The notes beneath the pieces were generated by a model. It was given only the letters and a program-made list of their open reading frames with translations, was not told the origin of the DNA and made no database searches. The translations under genes were made by a program, and so were the position numbers. Below, one piece after another: positions 1 to 7,921 of a stretch of DNA of 64,000 bases (positions are counted from its first letter, which is position 1; every line of letters begins with the position of its first letter). This stretch comes from Methylobacterium sp. 77 (GTDB taxonomy: Bacteria; Pseudomonadota; Alphaproteobacteria; Rhizobiales; Beijerinckiaceae): positions 2,771,825 through 2,835,824 of the forward strand of contig NZ_KB910516.1 of NCBI RefSeq assembly GCF_000372825.1, given 5' to 3'.

Positions 1-850
1 CGTGATGGTGCTCGTGATCTTCACCGCCCTCGTCGGCATGGTGGTCTCGCACGTTCACATCCAGCCCGTCGTCGGCGTGATCTCGCTCCTGATGATCGCC
101 GTGGGCGCCGGCGCCTCGGGTTGCCTCAACATGTGGTGGGACGCCGATATCGATGCGGTCATGACCCGCACCGCGACCCGCCCGATTCCCGGCGGCCGCA
201 TCCAGCCCGGCGAAGCCCTCGCCTTCGGCATCGTGCTGTCGGTTGGATCGGTCCTGGTTCTCGGCCTTGCCTCGAATTGGCTCGCCGCCTCGCTGCTGGC
301 CTTCACGATCGTCTTCTACGCGGTCGTCTATTCCATGTGGCTGAAGCGGGCGACGCCTCAGAACATCGTCATCGGCGGCGCAGCGGGCGCCCTCCCCCCG
401 ATGATCGGTCAGGCCGCCGTCTCCGGTTCGGTCGGCATCGAATCGATCGTCCTGTTTCTCATCATCTTCATCTGGACGCCGCCGCATTTCTGGGCCCTCG
501 CCCTGATCAAGGCCGGCGAGTACGCCAAGGCCGGCATCCCAATGATGCCGAACGTCGCCGGGCCGCAATCCACTCGCCGCCAGATCATCTATTACTCAAT
601 CGTCCTCTTCCCGGTGGGTCTCGCTCCCGTGTTCCTCGGTTTCGGCGGCTGGCTCTACGGTGTCACCGCCCTCATCGGCGGTCTCGGGATGCTGGCCTTC
701 AGCGTTCACGTCTTCCGCAACCGCGAGGGCGAGGCCGAGCGAAAGGCCGCCCTCGGCATGTTCGGCTTCTCGATCCTCTACCTGTTCCTCTTGTTCTCGG
801 CCGTGCTCGCCGAACAGGGTCTCGGATTGTTCCGCCCGGTGCTCGCATGA
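1..850 (+). CDS. ctaB: Protoheme IX farnesyltransferase (heme O synthase), 5' partial
   Basis: UbiA-family integral membrane prenyltransferase that attaches a farnesyl group to heme B, the first step towards heme A for aa3-type cytochrome c oxidase. The frame is open at base 1, so about 30 N-terminal residues of the usual ~310 lie outside the window; the visible part begins RVMVLVIFTALVG, which matches the first membrane segment. The acidic signature NMWWDADIDAVMTRT followed by RPIPGG (visible residues about 42-65) is the diphosphate/Mg site, and WTPPHFWALAL is the second family signature. The remainder is hydrophobic segments. It is followed with a 4-nt ATGA overlap by a 57-aa protein and then ctaG, the usual order in a cox cluster; ctaC/ctaD would be expected upstream of the window. 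Confidence 0.95.
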   Translation, partial: VMVLVIFTALVGMVVSHVHIQPVVGVISLLMIAVGAGASGCLNMWWDADIDAVMTRTATRPIPGGRIQPGEALAFGIVLSVGSVLVLGLASNWLAASLLAFTIVFYAVVYSMWLKRATPQNIVIGGAAGALPPMIGQAAVSGSVGIESIVLFLIIFIWTPPHFWALALIKAGEYAKAGIPMMPNVAGPQSTRRQIIYYSIVLFPVGLAPVFLGFGGWLYGVTALIGGLGMLAFSVHVFRNREGEAERKAALGMFGFSILYLFLLFSAVLAEQGLGLFRPVLA

Positions 851-1020
851 CCTCGATGCCGGAGAAATCCACGCCGCCCCGGCGGCTGACGCCGGAAGAG
901 CTGCAACGTCAGCGCAAGCGCTCCATCGCCATCGCCGCCGTGCTCTTCGCCCTCGTGACGATCTTCTACGTCCTGACGATCGCGAAGCTCGGACCGCAAA
1001 TCCTCAACCGCCCCCTGTGA
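847..1020 (+). CDS. Small single-span membrane protein of the cox cluster (CoxF-like)
   Basis: A 57-aa protein starting at an ATG that overlaps the ctaB stop (ATGA). It has a charged N-terminus (MTSMPEKSTPPRRLTPEEL, then QRQRKR) and one hydrophobic helix at about residues 27-46 (IAIAAVLFALVTIFYVLTIA), ending KLGPQILNRPL. A small one-helix protein between ctaB and ctaG is common in alphaproteobacterial cytochrome oxidase clusters and is often labelled CoxF; its function is unproven. Position and coupled start suggest a role in oxidase assembly or stability. It is too short for many gene callers, but the overlap, the codon use and the conserved location support it. Confidence 0.75.
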   Translation: MTSMPEKSTPPRRLTPEELQRQRKRSIAIAAVLFALVTIFYVLTIAKLGPQILNRPL

Positions 1021-1064
1021 CGCCGCCGAACCGGATGGTTCGCGCCGACAAGTCGGAAGTCATC

Positions 1065-1691
1065 ATGAGCGACATGCCCCCCAAGACGACCGGGAGGTCG
1101 AGCAGCCAGACGAACCGCAAGGCCTCGGTGACCGCCCTCGCTTGCGCGGGTCTGGCGCTCGGCATGATCGGTCTCGCCTTCGCGTCGGTGCCGCTCTACG
1201 ACATGTTCTGCAAGGCGACCGGCTATGACGGTACGCCACGGATCGGGCTCGCACCGACCGAGGTCGCCACGGACGACAGCATGGTCGTCCATTTCGACAC
1301 CAACGTCTCCTCGACGCTGCCCTGGCGCTTCATCGCGGAGACGCCGAAGATCGAGGCGCGCCTCGGCGAGACCAAGACGGTGTTCTTCCGCGTGAAGAAC
1401 ACCGGCACGACGCCGTCCACGGGGATCGCGACCTACAACGTCCAGCCTGGCCTGATGGGTAGCTTCTTCGTGAAGATCCAGTGCTTCTGCTTCAACGAGC
1501 AGACGCTCCAGCCGGGCGAGACGATGGATTTCCCGGTGGTCTTCTACATCGATCCTGCGGTGCGGGCGGATTCGAATACGGCGCATCTGCAAGAGATGAC
1601 CCTTTCCTATACCTATTTCGCCTCGAAGAACGGCCAGCCTACGGCCGCGCTCGCGACGGCGGACGGTCGGGGAGCGAAATCGAATTTTTGA
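1065..1691 (+). CDS. ctaG: Cytochrome c oxidase assembly protein CtaG/Cox11
   Basis: Copper chaperone that delivers Cu to the CuB site of cytochrome oxidase subunit I at the periplasmic face of the inner membrane. 208 aa from this ATG. The N-terminal tail is followed by one transmembrane helix (about residues 22-43) and the family start of the periplasmic domain, VPLYDMFCKATGYDGT. The copper motif CFCF lies in IQCFCFNEQTLQPGE, and DPAVRADSNT/ITLSYTYF-type C-terminal features are present. An in-frame ATG at 1035 would add ten residues; 1065 was chosen because residues before it (MVRADKSEVI) look like leader and a purine stretch (cggaag) lies upstream. It lies 44 nt after the 57-aa gene. Confidence 0.95.
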   Translation: MSDMPPKTTGRSSSQTNRKASVTALACAGLALGMIGLAFASVPLYDMFCKATGYDGTPRIGLAPTEVATDDSMVVHFDTNVSSTLPWRFIAETPKIEARLGETKTVFFRVKNTGTTPSTGIATYNVQPGLMGSFFVKIQCFCFNEQTLQPGETMDFPVVFYIDPAVRADSNTAHLQEMTLSYTYFASKNGQPTAALATADGRGAKSNF

Positions 1692-1702
1692 GGCCGTCAA
1701 AT

Positions 1703-1740
1703 ATTTTGGCGCGACGCATTTTCGATGCGCCAGAATTTTA
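1703..1740 (+). terminator. Stem-loop just downstream of ctaG
   Basis: Twelve bases after the ctaG stop, ATTTTGGCGC (1703-1712) pairs with GCGCCAGAAT (1727-1736) with one G-T pair; an alternative inner stem CGCAT/ATGCG surrounds TTTCG. The 3' side runs into AATTTTA. This could be a weak intrinsic terminator or a processing hairpin separating ctaG from ctaE expression. Confidence 0.45.
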
Positions 1741-1854
1741 CGGTCTCAAGCGTGACAACACGGCGCCGTCCCGATTAAGGGTTCCGGTGTAGCCGAACAT
1801 TCAGAAGGTCATAGCCGCTCGCGGTACATGGCCCGGGTGAGGAGAAGAGTTCAG

Positions 1855-2706
1855 ATGGCCGAGGCGCACGCCAAGAATCACGATTTCCACATCTTGAGCC
1901 CGAGCCCTTGGCCGCTGTTGGGTGCCTTCTCCGGCTTCCTCATGGCTTTCGGCGCCGTGTTCTGGATGAAGAGCCTGCAGATCGGCACGCTCACCCCCGG
2001 CCCCTACATCTTCGGCGCCGGCACGATCGGCGTGCTCTACGTCATGTTCTCCTGGTGGCGTGACGTCGTCCACGAGGCGAATGCCGGCGACCATACCCGC
2101 GTCGTCCAGCTTCACCACCGCTACGGCATGATCATGTTCATCGCCTCCGAGGTGATGTTCTTCGCCGCGTGGTTCTGGGCCTATTTCGAGGCGGCCCTCT
2201 ACACCGCCGACCCGATCCAGACCACGCGCCTGGATTTCACTGGCGGTACCTGGCCGCCGAAGGGCATCGAGGCGTTCGATCCCTGGCACCTGCCGCTGCT
2301 CAACACCCTGATCCTGCTGACCTCCGGCACGACGATCACCTGGGCTCACCACGCCCTGCTGCACGACGACCGCAAGGGCCTGAAATACGGTCTGTGGCTC
2401 ACGATCATTCTCGGCGTGCTGTTCACCGCCTGCCAGGCCTACGAGTACAGCCACGCGCATTTCGGCTTCTCGGGCAGCATCTATTCGGCGACCTTCTTCA
2501 TGGCGACGGGCTTCCACGGTGCCCACGTCATCATCGGCACGATCTTCCTCGCGATCTGCCTCTACCGCGTCTATCTCGGCCAGTTCACGGTCAAGCAGCA
2601 TCTCGGCTTCGAGTTCGCCGCCTGGTATTGGCACTTCGTCGACGTGGTGTGGCTGTTCCTCTTCGCGTCAATCTACGTCTGGGGCGCCGGCTCGGCGGCT
2701 CACTGA
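1855..2706 (+). CDS. ctaE: Cytochrome c oxidase subunit III
   Basis: Third core subunit of aa3-type cytochrome c oxidase, an inner-membrane protein of seven helices. 283 aa from ATG 1855, preceded by a good ribosome site (gaggagaagag, 1839-1849); the ATG at 1828 would add only a basic non-conserved leader. Family features: [20 protein letters not shown] at the N-terminus, [29 protein letters not shown] split over two helices (the Glu of SEVMFF is the lipid/proton-related residue), [11 protein letters not shown], and the C-terminal [13 protein letters not shown]. It is followed by DUF983 and SURF1 genes, as in other Hyphomicrobiales. Confidence 0.97.
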   Translation: MAEAHAKNHDFHILSPSPWPLLGAFSGFLMAFGAVFWMKSLQIGTLTPGPYIFGAGTIGVLYVMFSWWRDVVHEANAGDHTRVVQLHHRYGMIMFIASEVMFFAAWFWAYFEAALYTADPIQTTRLDFTGGTWPPKGIEAFDPWHLPLLNTLILLTSGTTITWAHHALLHDDRKGLKYGLWLTIILGVLFTACQAYEYSHAHFGFSGSIYSATFFMATGFHGAHVIIGTIFLAICLYRVYLGQFTVKQHLGFEFAAWYWHFVDVVWLFLFASIYVWGAGSAAH

Positions 2707-2778
2707 CGCATCCGTCCCTTCGGGACGATGCGCGGCGGGATGCGATTCCGGCGAGAAGCGACACAGCTATGAGAAACA

Positions 2779-2801
2779 GGGCGGCGCAAGCCGCCCTTTT
2801 T
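2779..2801 (+). terminator. Rho-independent terminator after ctaE
   Basis: GGGCGGC (2779-2785) and GCCGCCC (2790-2796) form a perfect 7-bp stem with a short CAAG-type loop, followed by TTTTT. It sits 72 nt after the ctaE stop. A second hairpin, GCATCcGTCCC-TTC-GGGACGATGC, lies between (about 2707-2731). Confidence 0.8.
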
Positions 2802-2872
2802 CGTGCCATGGCTCGCTCGGTTTCCCATATCCGGCGACAGGCGGACATGTCGGTCGCCGAGGAGCATGCATC

Positions 2873-3241
2873 GTGAACCAACCACGGCCGCTACCACCGC
2901 CCATCCCGACCGGATTGCGCTGCCGCTGTCCTCGCTGCGGCGAAGGCGCGATGTTCGATGGTTTCCTGACCTTCCGACCGTCCTGCGAGGTCTGTGGCCT
3001 CGACTATTCGACCTTCAATGCCGGCGACGGTCCGGCCTTCTTCGTCATGTCCATCGTCGGCATCGTGGTCGTCGGGCTGGCGCTCTGGCTCGAAATCACC
3101 TTCGAGCCGCCGATCTGGGTCCACGCCGTCATCGCCATCACCCTGTCGGTCGGGCTCAGCCTGCTGCTCGTGCGCCCGTTGAAGGGGCTGCTGGCAGCCC
3201 TCCAATTCGCCAATAAGGCCGAGGAGGGGCGCTTCCGCTGA
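2873..3241 (+). CDS. DUF983 family zinc-ribbon membrane protein
   Basis: 122-aa protein that begins at a GTG (VNQPRPLPPP) 7-8 nt after a GAGGAG ribosome site. The N-terminal half has two CxxC pairs (CRCPRCGEG at about residue 18 and CEVCGLDY at about residue 38) that likely bind zinc, followed by two hydrophobic helices (FFVMSIVGIVVVGLALWLEI and VIAITLSVGLSLLLV). DUF983 genes regularly lie between ctaE and surf1 in alphaproteobacteria and are presumed to help cytochrome oxidase maturation; the exact activity is unknown. Its TGA overlaps the ATG of the SURF1 gene (TGATG), indicating translational coupling. Confidence 0.9.
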   Translation: MNQPRPLPPPIPTGLRCRCPRCGEGAMFDGFLTFRPSCEVCGLDYSTFNAGDGPAFFVMSIVGIVVVGLALWLEITFEPPIWVHAVIAITLSVGLSLLLVRPLKGLLAALQFANKAEEGRFR

Positions 3242-4017
3242 TGTCGACGGATGTTCGCCCTGGCGCCGTGCGGTCTCTGGCCGCCCCGGCCATCGTCTCG
3301 CTGATCTGCCTCGCCATCCTGCTGAGCCTCGGAATCTGGCAGTTGCAGCGCAAGGGCGAGAAGGAAGCCCTGATCGGCCGCATCGTTGCCCGCTCACGGA
3401 TCGATCCGCCCGCTCCACTCCCCGCCCGGGGCGATTGGGATGCGGCACGCGACGAGTTCGAGCGGGTGCGGGTGACGGGCACGCTCCTTAACGACCAGGA
3501 AACGCTGGTCCATGGGCTCGCGGCGGGCGCCGTGCCCGGCAACGCACTGCAGGGCTATTATGTCCTGACTCCTCTGAAGCGGGACGATGACGGCAGCCTC
3601 GTCCTGATCAACCGCGGCTTCGTTCCGACCGAGCTGAAGGATGCAACCCGCCGGTCGTCGGGCCAGATCACGGGATCGACCACGATCACAGGCATGCTGC
3701 GCGGTCCCGAGGTGCGGACCATGTTCGTGCCGCCGCCGGAGCCGGCCAAGGGCGAGTGGTTCCATCGCGACATCGACGGGATCGCTGCGGCGAAGGGCCT
3801 GACCGTCATGCCTTATCTCGTCGAGGCGGATGCCACGGCCAATCCGGGCGGCTGGCCGAAGGGAGGGCAACTTCGCATCGACCTGCCCAACAACCACCTG
3901 CAATACGCCTTCACCTGGTTCGGCATCGCGGCCTGCCTCATCGGCGTGTTCGGTGTGTTCGCCTGGAAACGCATCTCGGAAGACAATGACGCGACGGTGA
4001 AGGATCCGTCGACCTGA
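3241..4017 (+). CDS. surf1: SURF1 family cytochrome oxidase assembly protein
   Basis: 258-aa inner-membrane protein implicated in heme a insertion into cytochrome oxidase subunit I. Typical layout: an N-terminal helix (APAIVSLICLAILLSLGIWQLQRK, written here split as residues about 14-37), a large periplasmic domain, and a C-terminal helix (FTWFGIAACLIGVFGVFAWKR). The diagnostic GIWQLQRK with WD..RDEFERV and the VLINRGFVP motif in the middle are SURF1 signatures. The start ATG overlaps the preceding stop. It ends the oxidase cluster; the next gene is 112 nt away. Confidence 0.93.
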   Translation: MSTDVRPGAVRSLAAPAIVSLICLAILLSLGIWQLQRKGEKEALIGRIVARSRIDPPAPLPARGDWDAARDEFERVRVTGTLLNDQETLVHGLAAGAVPGNALQGYYVLTPLKRDDDGSLVLINRGFVPTELKDATRRSSGQITGSTTITGMLRGPEVRTMFVPPPEPAKGEWFHRDIDGIAAAKGLTVMPYLVEADATANPGGWPKGGQLRIDLPNNHLQYAFTWFGIAACLIGVFGVFAWKRISEDNDATVKDPST

Positions 4018-4129
4018 GGCTGGCCGATATCTTGCTGGACCTGTCCGGCGGAGGAGATACTCCGCTCTTGTCGACCGGAAGCGTCGCACTATCCTGCTTC
4101 TGGTCGTCCCCGATTGCGGAGTGTGGTCC

Positions 4130-4564
4130 ATGCGCGCCGTCTTCTCCCTGCTGATCGCCCTCACCTGTCTTGCCTTCGCGGAAACTCCGTTTCCCGCCCA
4201 TGCCGCCGACGAAGCCGCGAAGTCGGAAGCCAGGGCGACGGTGGAGCGCCAGATCGAAGCCTTCCGGAAGGACGATGCGGCCACCGCCTATGCCCAGGCC
4301 GCGCCCGCGATCCAGGGCATGTTCGCCTCGCCCGACACCTTCATCGAGATGGTTCGGAAAGGGTACGCCGCCGTCTACCGGGCCCGCAGCTTCAGCATCG
4401 ACCGGGTCGAGGAGGACGGCGAGAACGAGCTCGCCTTAGGCGTGAAGCTGCAAGACGAGAACGGCGTCGACTGGATGGCGCTCTACAGTCTCCAGAAACA
4501 GACCGACGGGGCCTGGCGGATCAGCGGCTGCCGTCTCGTCAAGGCACCGGGAAGCGCCGCATGA
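4130..4564 (+). CDS. DUF4864 domain exported protein
   Basis: 144 aa, beginning with a clear signal peptide (MRAVFSLLIALTCLAFAETP, cleavage near AHAADEA). The mature part carries the DUF4864 pattern: QIEAFRKDDAATAYAQAAPAIQ, FIEMVRKGYAAVYRARS, and a closing WRISGCRLVKA. The fold resembles NTF2/SnoaL-like helix-plus-sheet domains, but no catalytic role is known. The alternative GTG at 4121 would add three residues only. Downstream of SURF1 in this genome, though with 112 nt between, so probably its own unit. Confidence 0.8.
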   Translation: MRAVFSLLIALTCLAFAETPFPAHAADEAAKSEARATVERQIEAFRKDDAATAYAQAAPAIQGMFASPDTFIEMVRKGYAAVYRARSFSIDRVEEDGENELALGVKLQDENGVDWMALYSLQKQTDGAWRISGCRLVKAPGSAA

Positions 4565-4871
4565 CGCCGCTCTGGCTGCCATTCTCGCTCCGTTCTTTCG
4601 CAGGGGCCGCTGTCGTCGGCTGAGTCGTCCGCCTTGTGACGAAATGCCGTGCACGGCTCAACGGCGCGGCGGGCTCGCATTCTCCTCGGGCGGGTCCGAT
4701 GCGGGCGCAGGCTGGCAGGGAGGCGCATCATATACCTCCGGTGATTCCCGCTCAGCCGGAGGCGGGTCGTCCGGCGATCGATGAAGGTCGCCGCGTGTTT
4801 TCGCGGGACGCCATCTGTTTTCGACAGCGTCACCCACATCGTGTAGACGGGGCGCCTTCCCGGAGGCCTCT
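4565..4871. other. Intergenic region upstream of thrC (307 bp)
   Basis: No convincing gene. Open frames here on both strands have poor codon bias and no family resemblance. The last 10 bases carry the thrC ribosome site (cggaggcc); a thrC promoter is expected but I cannot name clear -35/-10 boxes. Confidence 0.5.
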
Positions 4872-6284
4872 TTGCTACACGTCTCGACCCGCGGCGCCGC
4901 GGCGCCCCTCAGCTTTTCCGATGCTCTCCTCGCCGGCCTTGCCCGCGACGGCGGTCTTTACCTGCCCGAGAGCTGGCCCCAGATCTCCCGCGAGGCGATC
5001 GCCGGTCTGGCCGGACAGCGCTACGCGGATGCGGCCAAGCTCGTTCTGCGGCCGCTGATCGATGGCGAGATCGCGGATGACGATCTCGACCGGATGATCG
5101 AGGAATCCTACGCCACCTTCCGCCACCCGGCTGTGTGCCCGCTGGTACAGCTCGACGACAACCTGTTCCTGCTGGAACTCTTCCACGGTCCGACGCTGGC
5201 GTTCAAGGACGTGGCGATGCAGCTCCTCGGGCGTCTGATGGACCACGTGCTCAGGGCGCGCGGCTCACGCGCCACCATCGTCGGCGCCACCTCCGGCGAC
5301 ACCGGCAGCGCCGCCGTCGAGGCGTTCCGTGGCCTCGATCAGGTCGACATCTTCATCCTCTTCCCGCATGGCCGCGTCTCCGAGGTGCAGCGCCGCCAGA
5401 TGACGTCGGTGGGTGCGGACAACGTCCATGCCATCGCCATCGACGGCAATTTCGACGATTGCCAGAACATCGTCAAAGCCCTGTTCCAGCACGCGGATTT
5501 TGCCGACGAGATGCGGCTGTCCGGCGTCAATTCGATCAACTGGGCGCGGGTGGCGGCGCAGGCGGTCTATTACTTCACCAGCGCCGTGGCGTTGGGCGCA
5601 CCGCACCGGCCGGTCTCCTTCGCGGTGCCGACCGGCAATTTCGGCGACATCCTCGCCGGGTGGGTGGCCAAGCGCATGGGCCTGCCCATCGACCGCCTGA
5701 TGATCGGCACCAACGCAAACGACATCCTGGCCCGTACATTGGAACACGGGTCTTACGAGGTCCGCGGCGTCCTTCCGACCACGTCGCCGTCCATGGACAT
5801 CCAGATCTCGTCGAATTTCGAGCGCCTGCTGTTCGAGGCCTTGGGCCGCGACGCGTCGAGCCTCTCGCGCCTCATGGCCGGGCTCAAGCAATCCGGTGGC
5901 TTCACCCTCGACGAGGCCGTGTTGAAGACCGTCCGCGATGAGTTCGACGCGGCCTCCGTACCCGAAGAGGCCGTCGTGGCCGAGATCGCGCGGGTCTACC
6001 GGGATATCGGCATGGTCATCGATCCGCACACCGCCATCGGCGTGCATGCGGGCCGGCGCCTTCTGGAGAAGGACGGCCGCACTCCCGTGGTGGCCCTCTC
6101 GACCGCCCACCCCGCCAAGTTTCCGGATGCGGTCTCGCAGGCGACGGGCGGCCTGCGCCCCGCCCTGCCGCCGCACCTCGCTGACCTGCTGGATCGAAAG
6201 GAGCGCTTCACGCGCGTCGCCAACGATCAGTCTGCGGTGGAGGCCTTCATTCGCGGACATTCACGCATCACGGCGGGGAATTGA
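4872..6284 (+). CDS. thrC: Threonine synthase
   Basis: PLP enzyme converting O-phosphohomoserine to threonine, last step of threonine synthesis. 470 aa, the long (fungal/Gram-negative) form. The start is a TTG (LHVSTRGAAAPLSFSDALLAG) 4-5 nt after GGAGG; most homologues begin M-x-Y/H-VSTRG at exactly this position, so the TTG is well supported. The PLP lysine is in FHGPTLAFKDVAMQ (about residue 115), with SGDTGSAA phosphate-binding loop and VPTGNFGDILAG. Followed six bases later by an M16 peptidase, so the two are probably co-transcribed, an order seen widely in Hyphomicrobiales. Confidence 0.96.
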   Translation: MLHVSTRGAAAPLSFSDALLAGLARDGGLYLPESWPQISREAIAGLAGQRYADAAKLVLRPLIDGEIADDDLDRMIEESYATFRHPAVCPLVQLDDNLFLLELFHGPTLAFKDVAMQLLGRLMDHVLRARGSRATIVGATSGDTGSAAVEAFRGLDQVDIFILFPHGRVSEVQRRQMTSVGADNVHAIAIDGNFDDCQNIVKALFQHADFADEMRLSGVNSINWARVAAQAVYYFTSAVALGAPHRPVSFAVPTGNFGDILAGWVAKRMGLPIDRLMIGTNANDILARTLEHGSYEVRGVLPTTSPSMDIQISSNFERLLFEALGRDASSLSRLMAGLKQSGGFTLDEAVLKTVRDEFDAASVPEEAVVAEIARVYRDIGMVIDPHTAIGVHAGRRLLEKDGRTPVVALSTAHPAKFPDAVSQATGGLRPALPPHLADLLDRKERFTRVANDQSAVEAFIRGHSRITAGN

Positions 6285-6290
6285 GACAGC

Positions 6291-7586
6291 ATGAACCAGC
6301 ATTTCGCGACTCATGGCGCCTCCCCCGGCCTGAAGGTCTCTCGCCTGCCCAACGGCATCACCGTCACGACGGAGACGATGCCGGGCGTGGCGACGGCCAC
6401 CCTGGGCGTCTGGGTCGGCGCCGGCTCCCGTCATGAGCGCCCCGAAGAGGGCGGGCTCAGCCACCTCATCGAGCATATGGCGTTCAAGGGCACCGAGACC
6501 CGCTCGGCCCGGCGCATCGCCGAGGACATCGAGAATGTCGGCGGCGACATCAACGCCGCCACCAGCGCGGAGGGCACGAGCTACACGGCCCGCGTGCTCG
6601 GCGAGGATGCGGGCGTCGCCCTCGACGTCATCGGCGACATCCTCACGCGCTCCGTCTTCGATGCGGGCGAACTCGCGCGCGAGAAGGGCGTGATCCTGCA
6701 GGAATACGCCGCCATCGAGGATACGCCCGACGACGTGGTCTACGAGGCCTTCACCGCGGCCGCGTTTCCGGACCAGCCGATCGGCCGTCCGATCATCGGC
6801 ACGCCGCAGACCATCGCGAGTTTCGATCGCGCTGCGATCGAGGCCTATCTCGCCCGCGAATACACTCCGGACCGGATCGTCGTCGCCGCCGCCGGTGCGA
6901 TCTCCCACGAGGCCATCGTCGAGGCGGCCCAGAATCATTTCGGCGGCATGCCGGCGACGGTCGCCGCGGAGATGGTGCCCGGCACCTATGTCGGCGGCGA
7001 GAAGCGGATCCAGAAGAAGCTCGAACAGGCCAACCTCGTCCTCGGCCTTCCCGGTCTCTCCTTCCGTGATGACGGCTACTACGCGCTTCACATGTTCGCG
7101 CAGGTGCTCGGCGGCGGCCTCACCTCACGGCTTTGGCACGAGGTGCGCGAGACGCGCGGCCTCGCCTACGAGATCCAGGCGTTCCACTGGTCCTTCGTCG
7201 ATTGCGGCCTGTTCGGCATCGGCGCCGGGACCTCCGGCTCGGATCTCGCCGAACTCGTCGACGTGACGCTCGCGGCCACCGCCAAGGCGGCGCGCGACGC
7301 GGATTCCATCGAAGTCGACCGCGCCAAGGCACAGGTGAAGGTCGCCCTGCTCTCGGCCCTGGAGACACCCGGCGGCCGGATCGAGCGCAATGCCCGCCAG
7401 ATGCTGGCCTGGGGCCGTGTGATTCCGCCGCAGGAGGTCATCGCCAAGATCGATGCCGTCACGGTGGATGAGGTGAGAGCAGCGGGATTGCGCCTGCTCT
7501 CGGGCGCTCCGACGCTCGCCGCCATCGGCCCGATCAAGAAGCTTCCGTCGCTGGAGAAGATGAAGGCTGCGCTTCAGGCGAGCTGA
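6291..7586 (+). CDS. M16 family zinc peptidase (mitochondrial-processing-peptidase-like)
   Basis: 431 aa metallopeptidase of the pitrilysin family, the bacterial relatives of mitochondrial processing peptidase. The inverted zinc motif HLIEH (residues about 57-61, in SHLIEHMAFKGT) and the distal Glu in the EKGVILQEY region are intact, so it is probably active. The C-terminal half contains the second, inactive M16 lobe (GLPGLSFRDDGYYALHMFAQVLGGGLTSRL). Starts 6 nt after thrC. Substrate is unknown; no signal peptide is visible, so it acts in the cytoplasm or at the membrane face. Confidence 0.93.
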   Translation: MNQHFATHGASPGLKVSRLPNGITVTTETMPGVATATLGVWVGAGSRHERPEEGGLSHLIEHMAFKGTETRSARRIAEDIENVGGDINAATSAEGTSYTARVLGEDAGVALDVIGDILTRSVFDAGELAREKGVILQEYAAIEDTPDDVVYEAFTAAAFPDQPIGRPIIGTPQTIASFDRAAIEAYLAREYTPDRIVVAAAGAISHEAIVEAAQNHFGGMPATVAAEMVPGTYVGGEKRIQKKLEQANLVLGLPGLSFRDDGYYALHMFAQVLGGGLTSRLWHEVRETRGLAYEIQAFHWSFVDCGLFGIGAGTSGSDLAELVDVTLAATAKAARDADSIEVDRAKAQVKVALLSALETPGGRIERNARQMLAWGRVIPPQEVIAKIDAVTVDEVRAAGLRLLSGAPTLAAIGPIKKLPSLEKMKAALQAS

Positions 7587-7921
7587 GCGCAGATCGGGTT
7601 CCGGCGGCGAGGTTTCCGAACCAGGGCAACGGACCGTCGGCATTGGTGCGCCGATTTGACCGCGCAAGCAGCGTCTCGGCTGCTTTGTGAACCGATCGGC
7701 CGCTGTTGACGGTGCGGTTCCGCCGCTTAGCGGGTCGCCCGGCTTGTTTTGGCCGCAAAAGCACGCGATCGAAAACCTCTCGGCGCTACGCCAAGAAGCA
7801 GTGGGTGCCTCACGTCCAGGCAGACCGCGAGCCTTGCCCGTGGATACCCCCGCCGGTACGACTGGGCCGCAAGCTGAGCCGTATTCATCATAAGAGCCCG
7901 CCCGGCCGGAACACTCGCCCG
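7587..7921. other. Intergenic region before the GGDEF-EAL gene (335 bp)
   Basis: No gene supported. It includes a possible weak terminator-like hairpin AAGCAGC (7666-7672) / GCTGCTT (7679-7685) and an in-frame upstream extension of the next gene (from TTG 7706) whose residues are basic and unlike a membrane protein start, so I treat it as untranslated. Confidence 0.45.

Noticed and set aside
4049..4066. GCGGAG-GAGATA-CTCCGC hairpin after SURF1
   Set aside because: Only 6 bp with no T-run; too weak to call a terminator.
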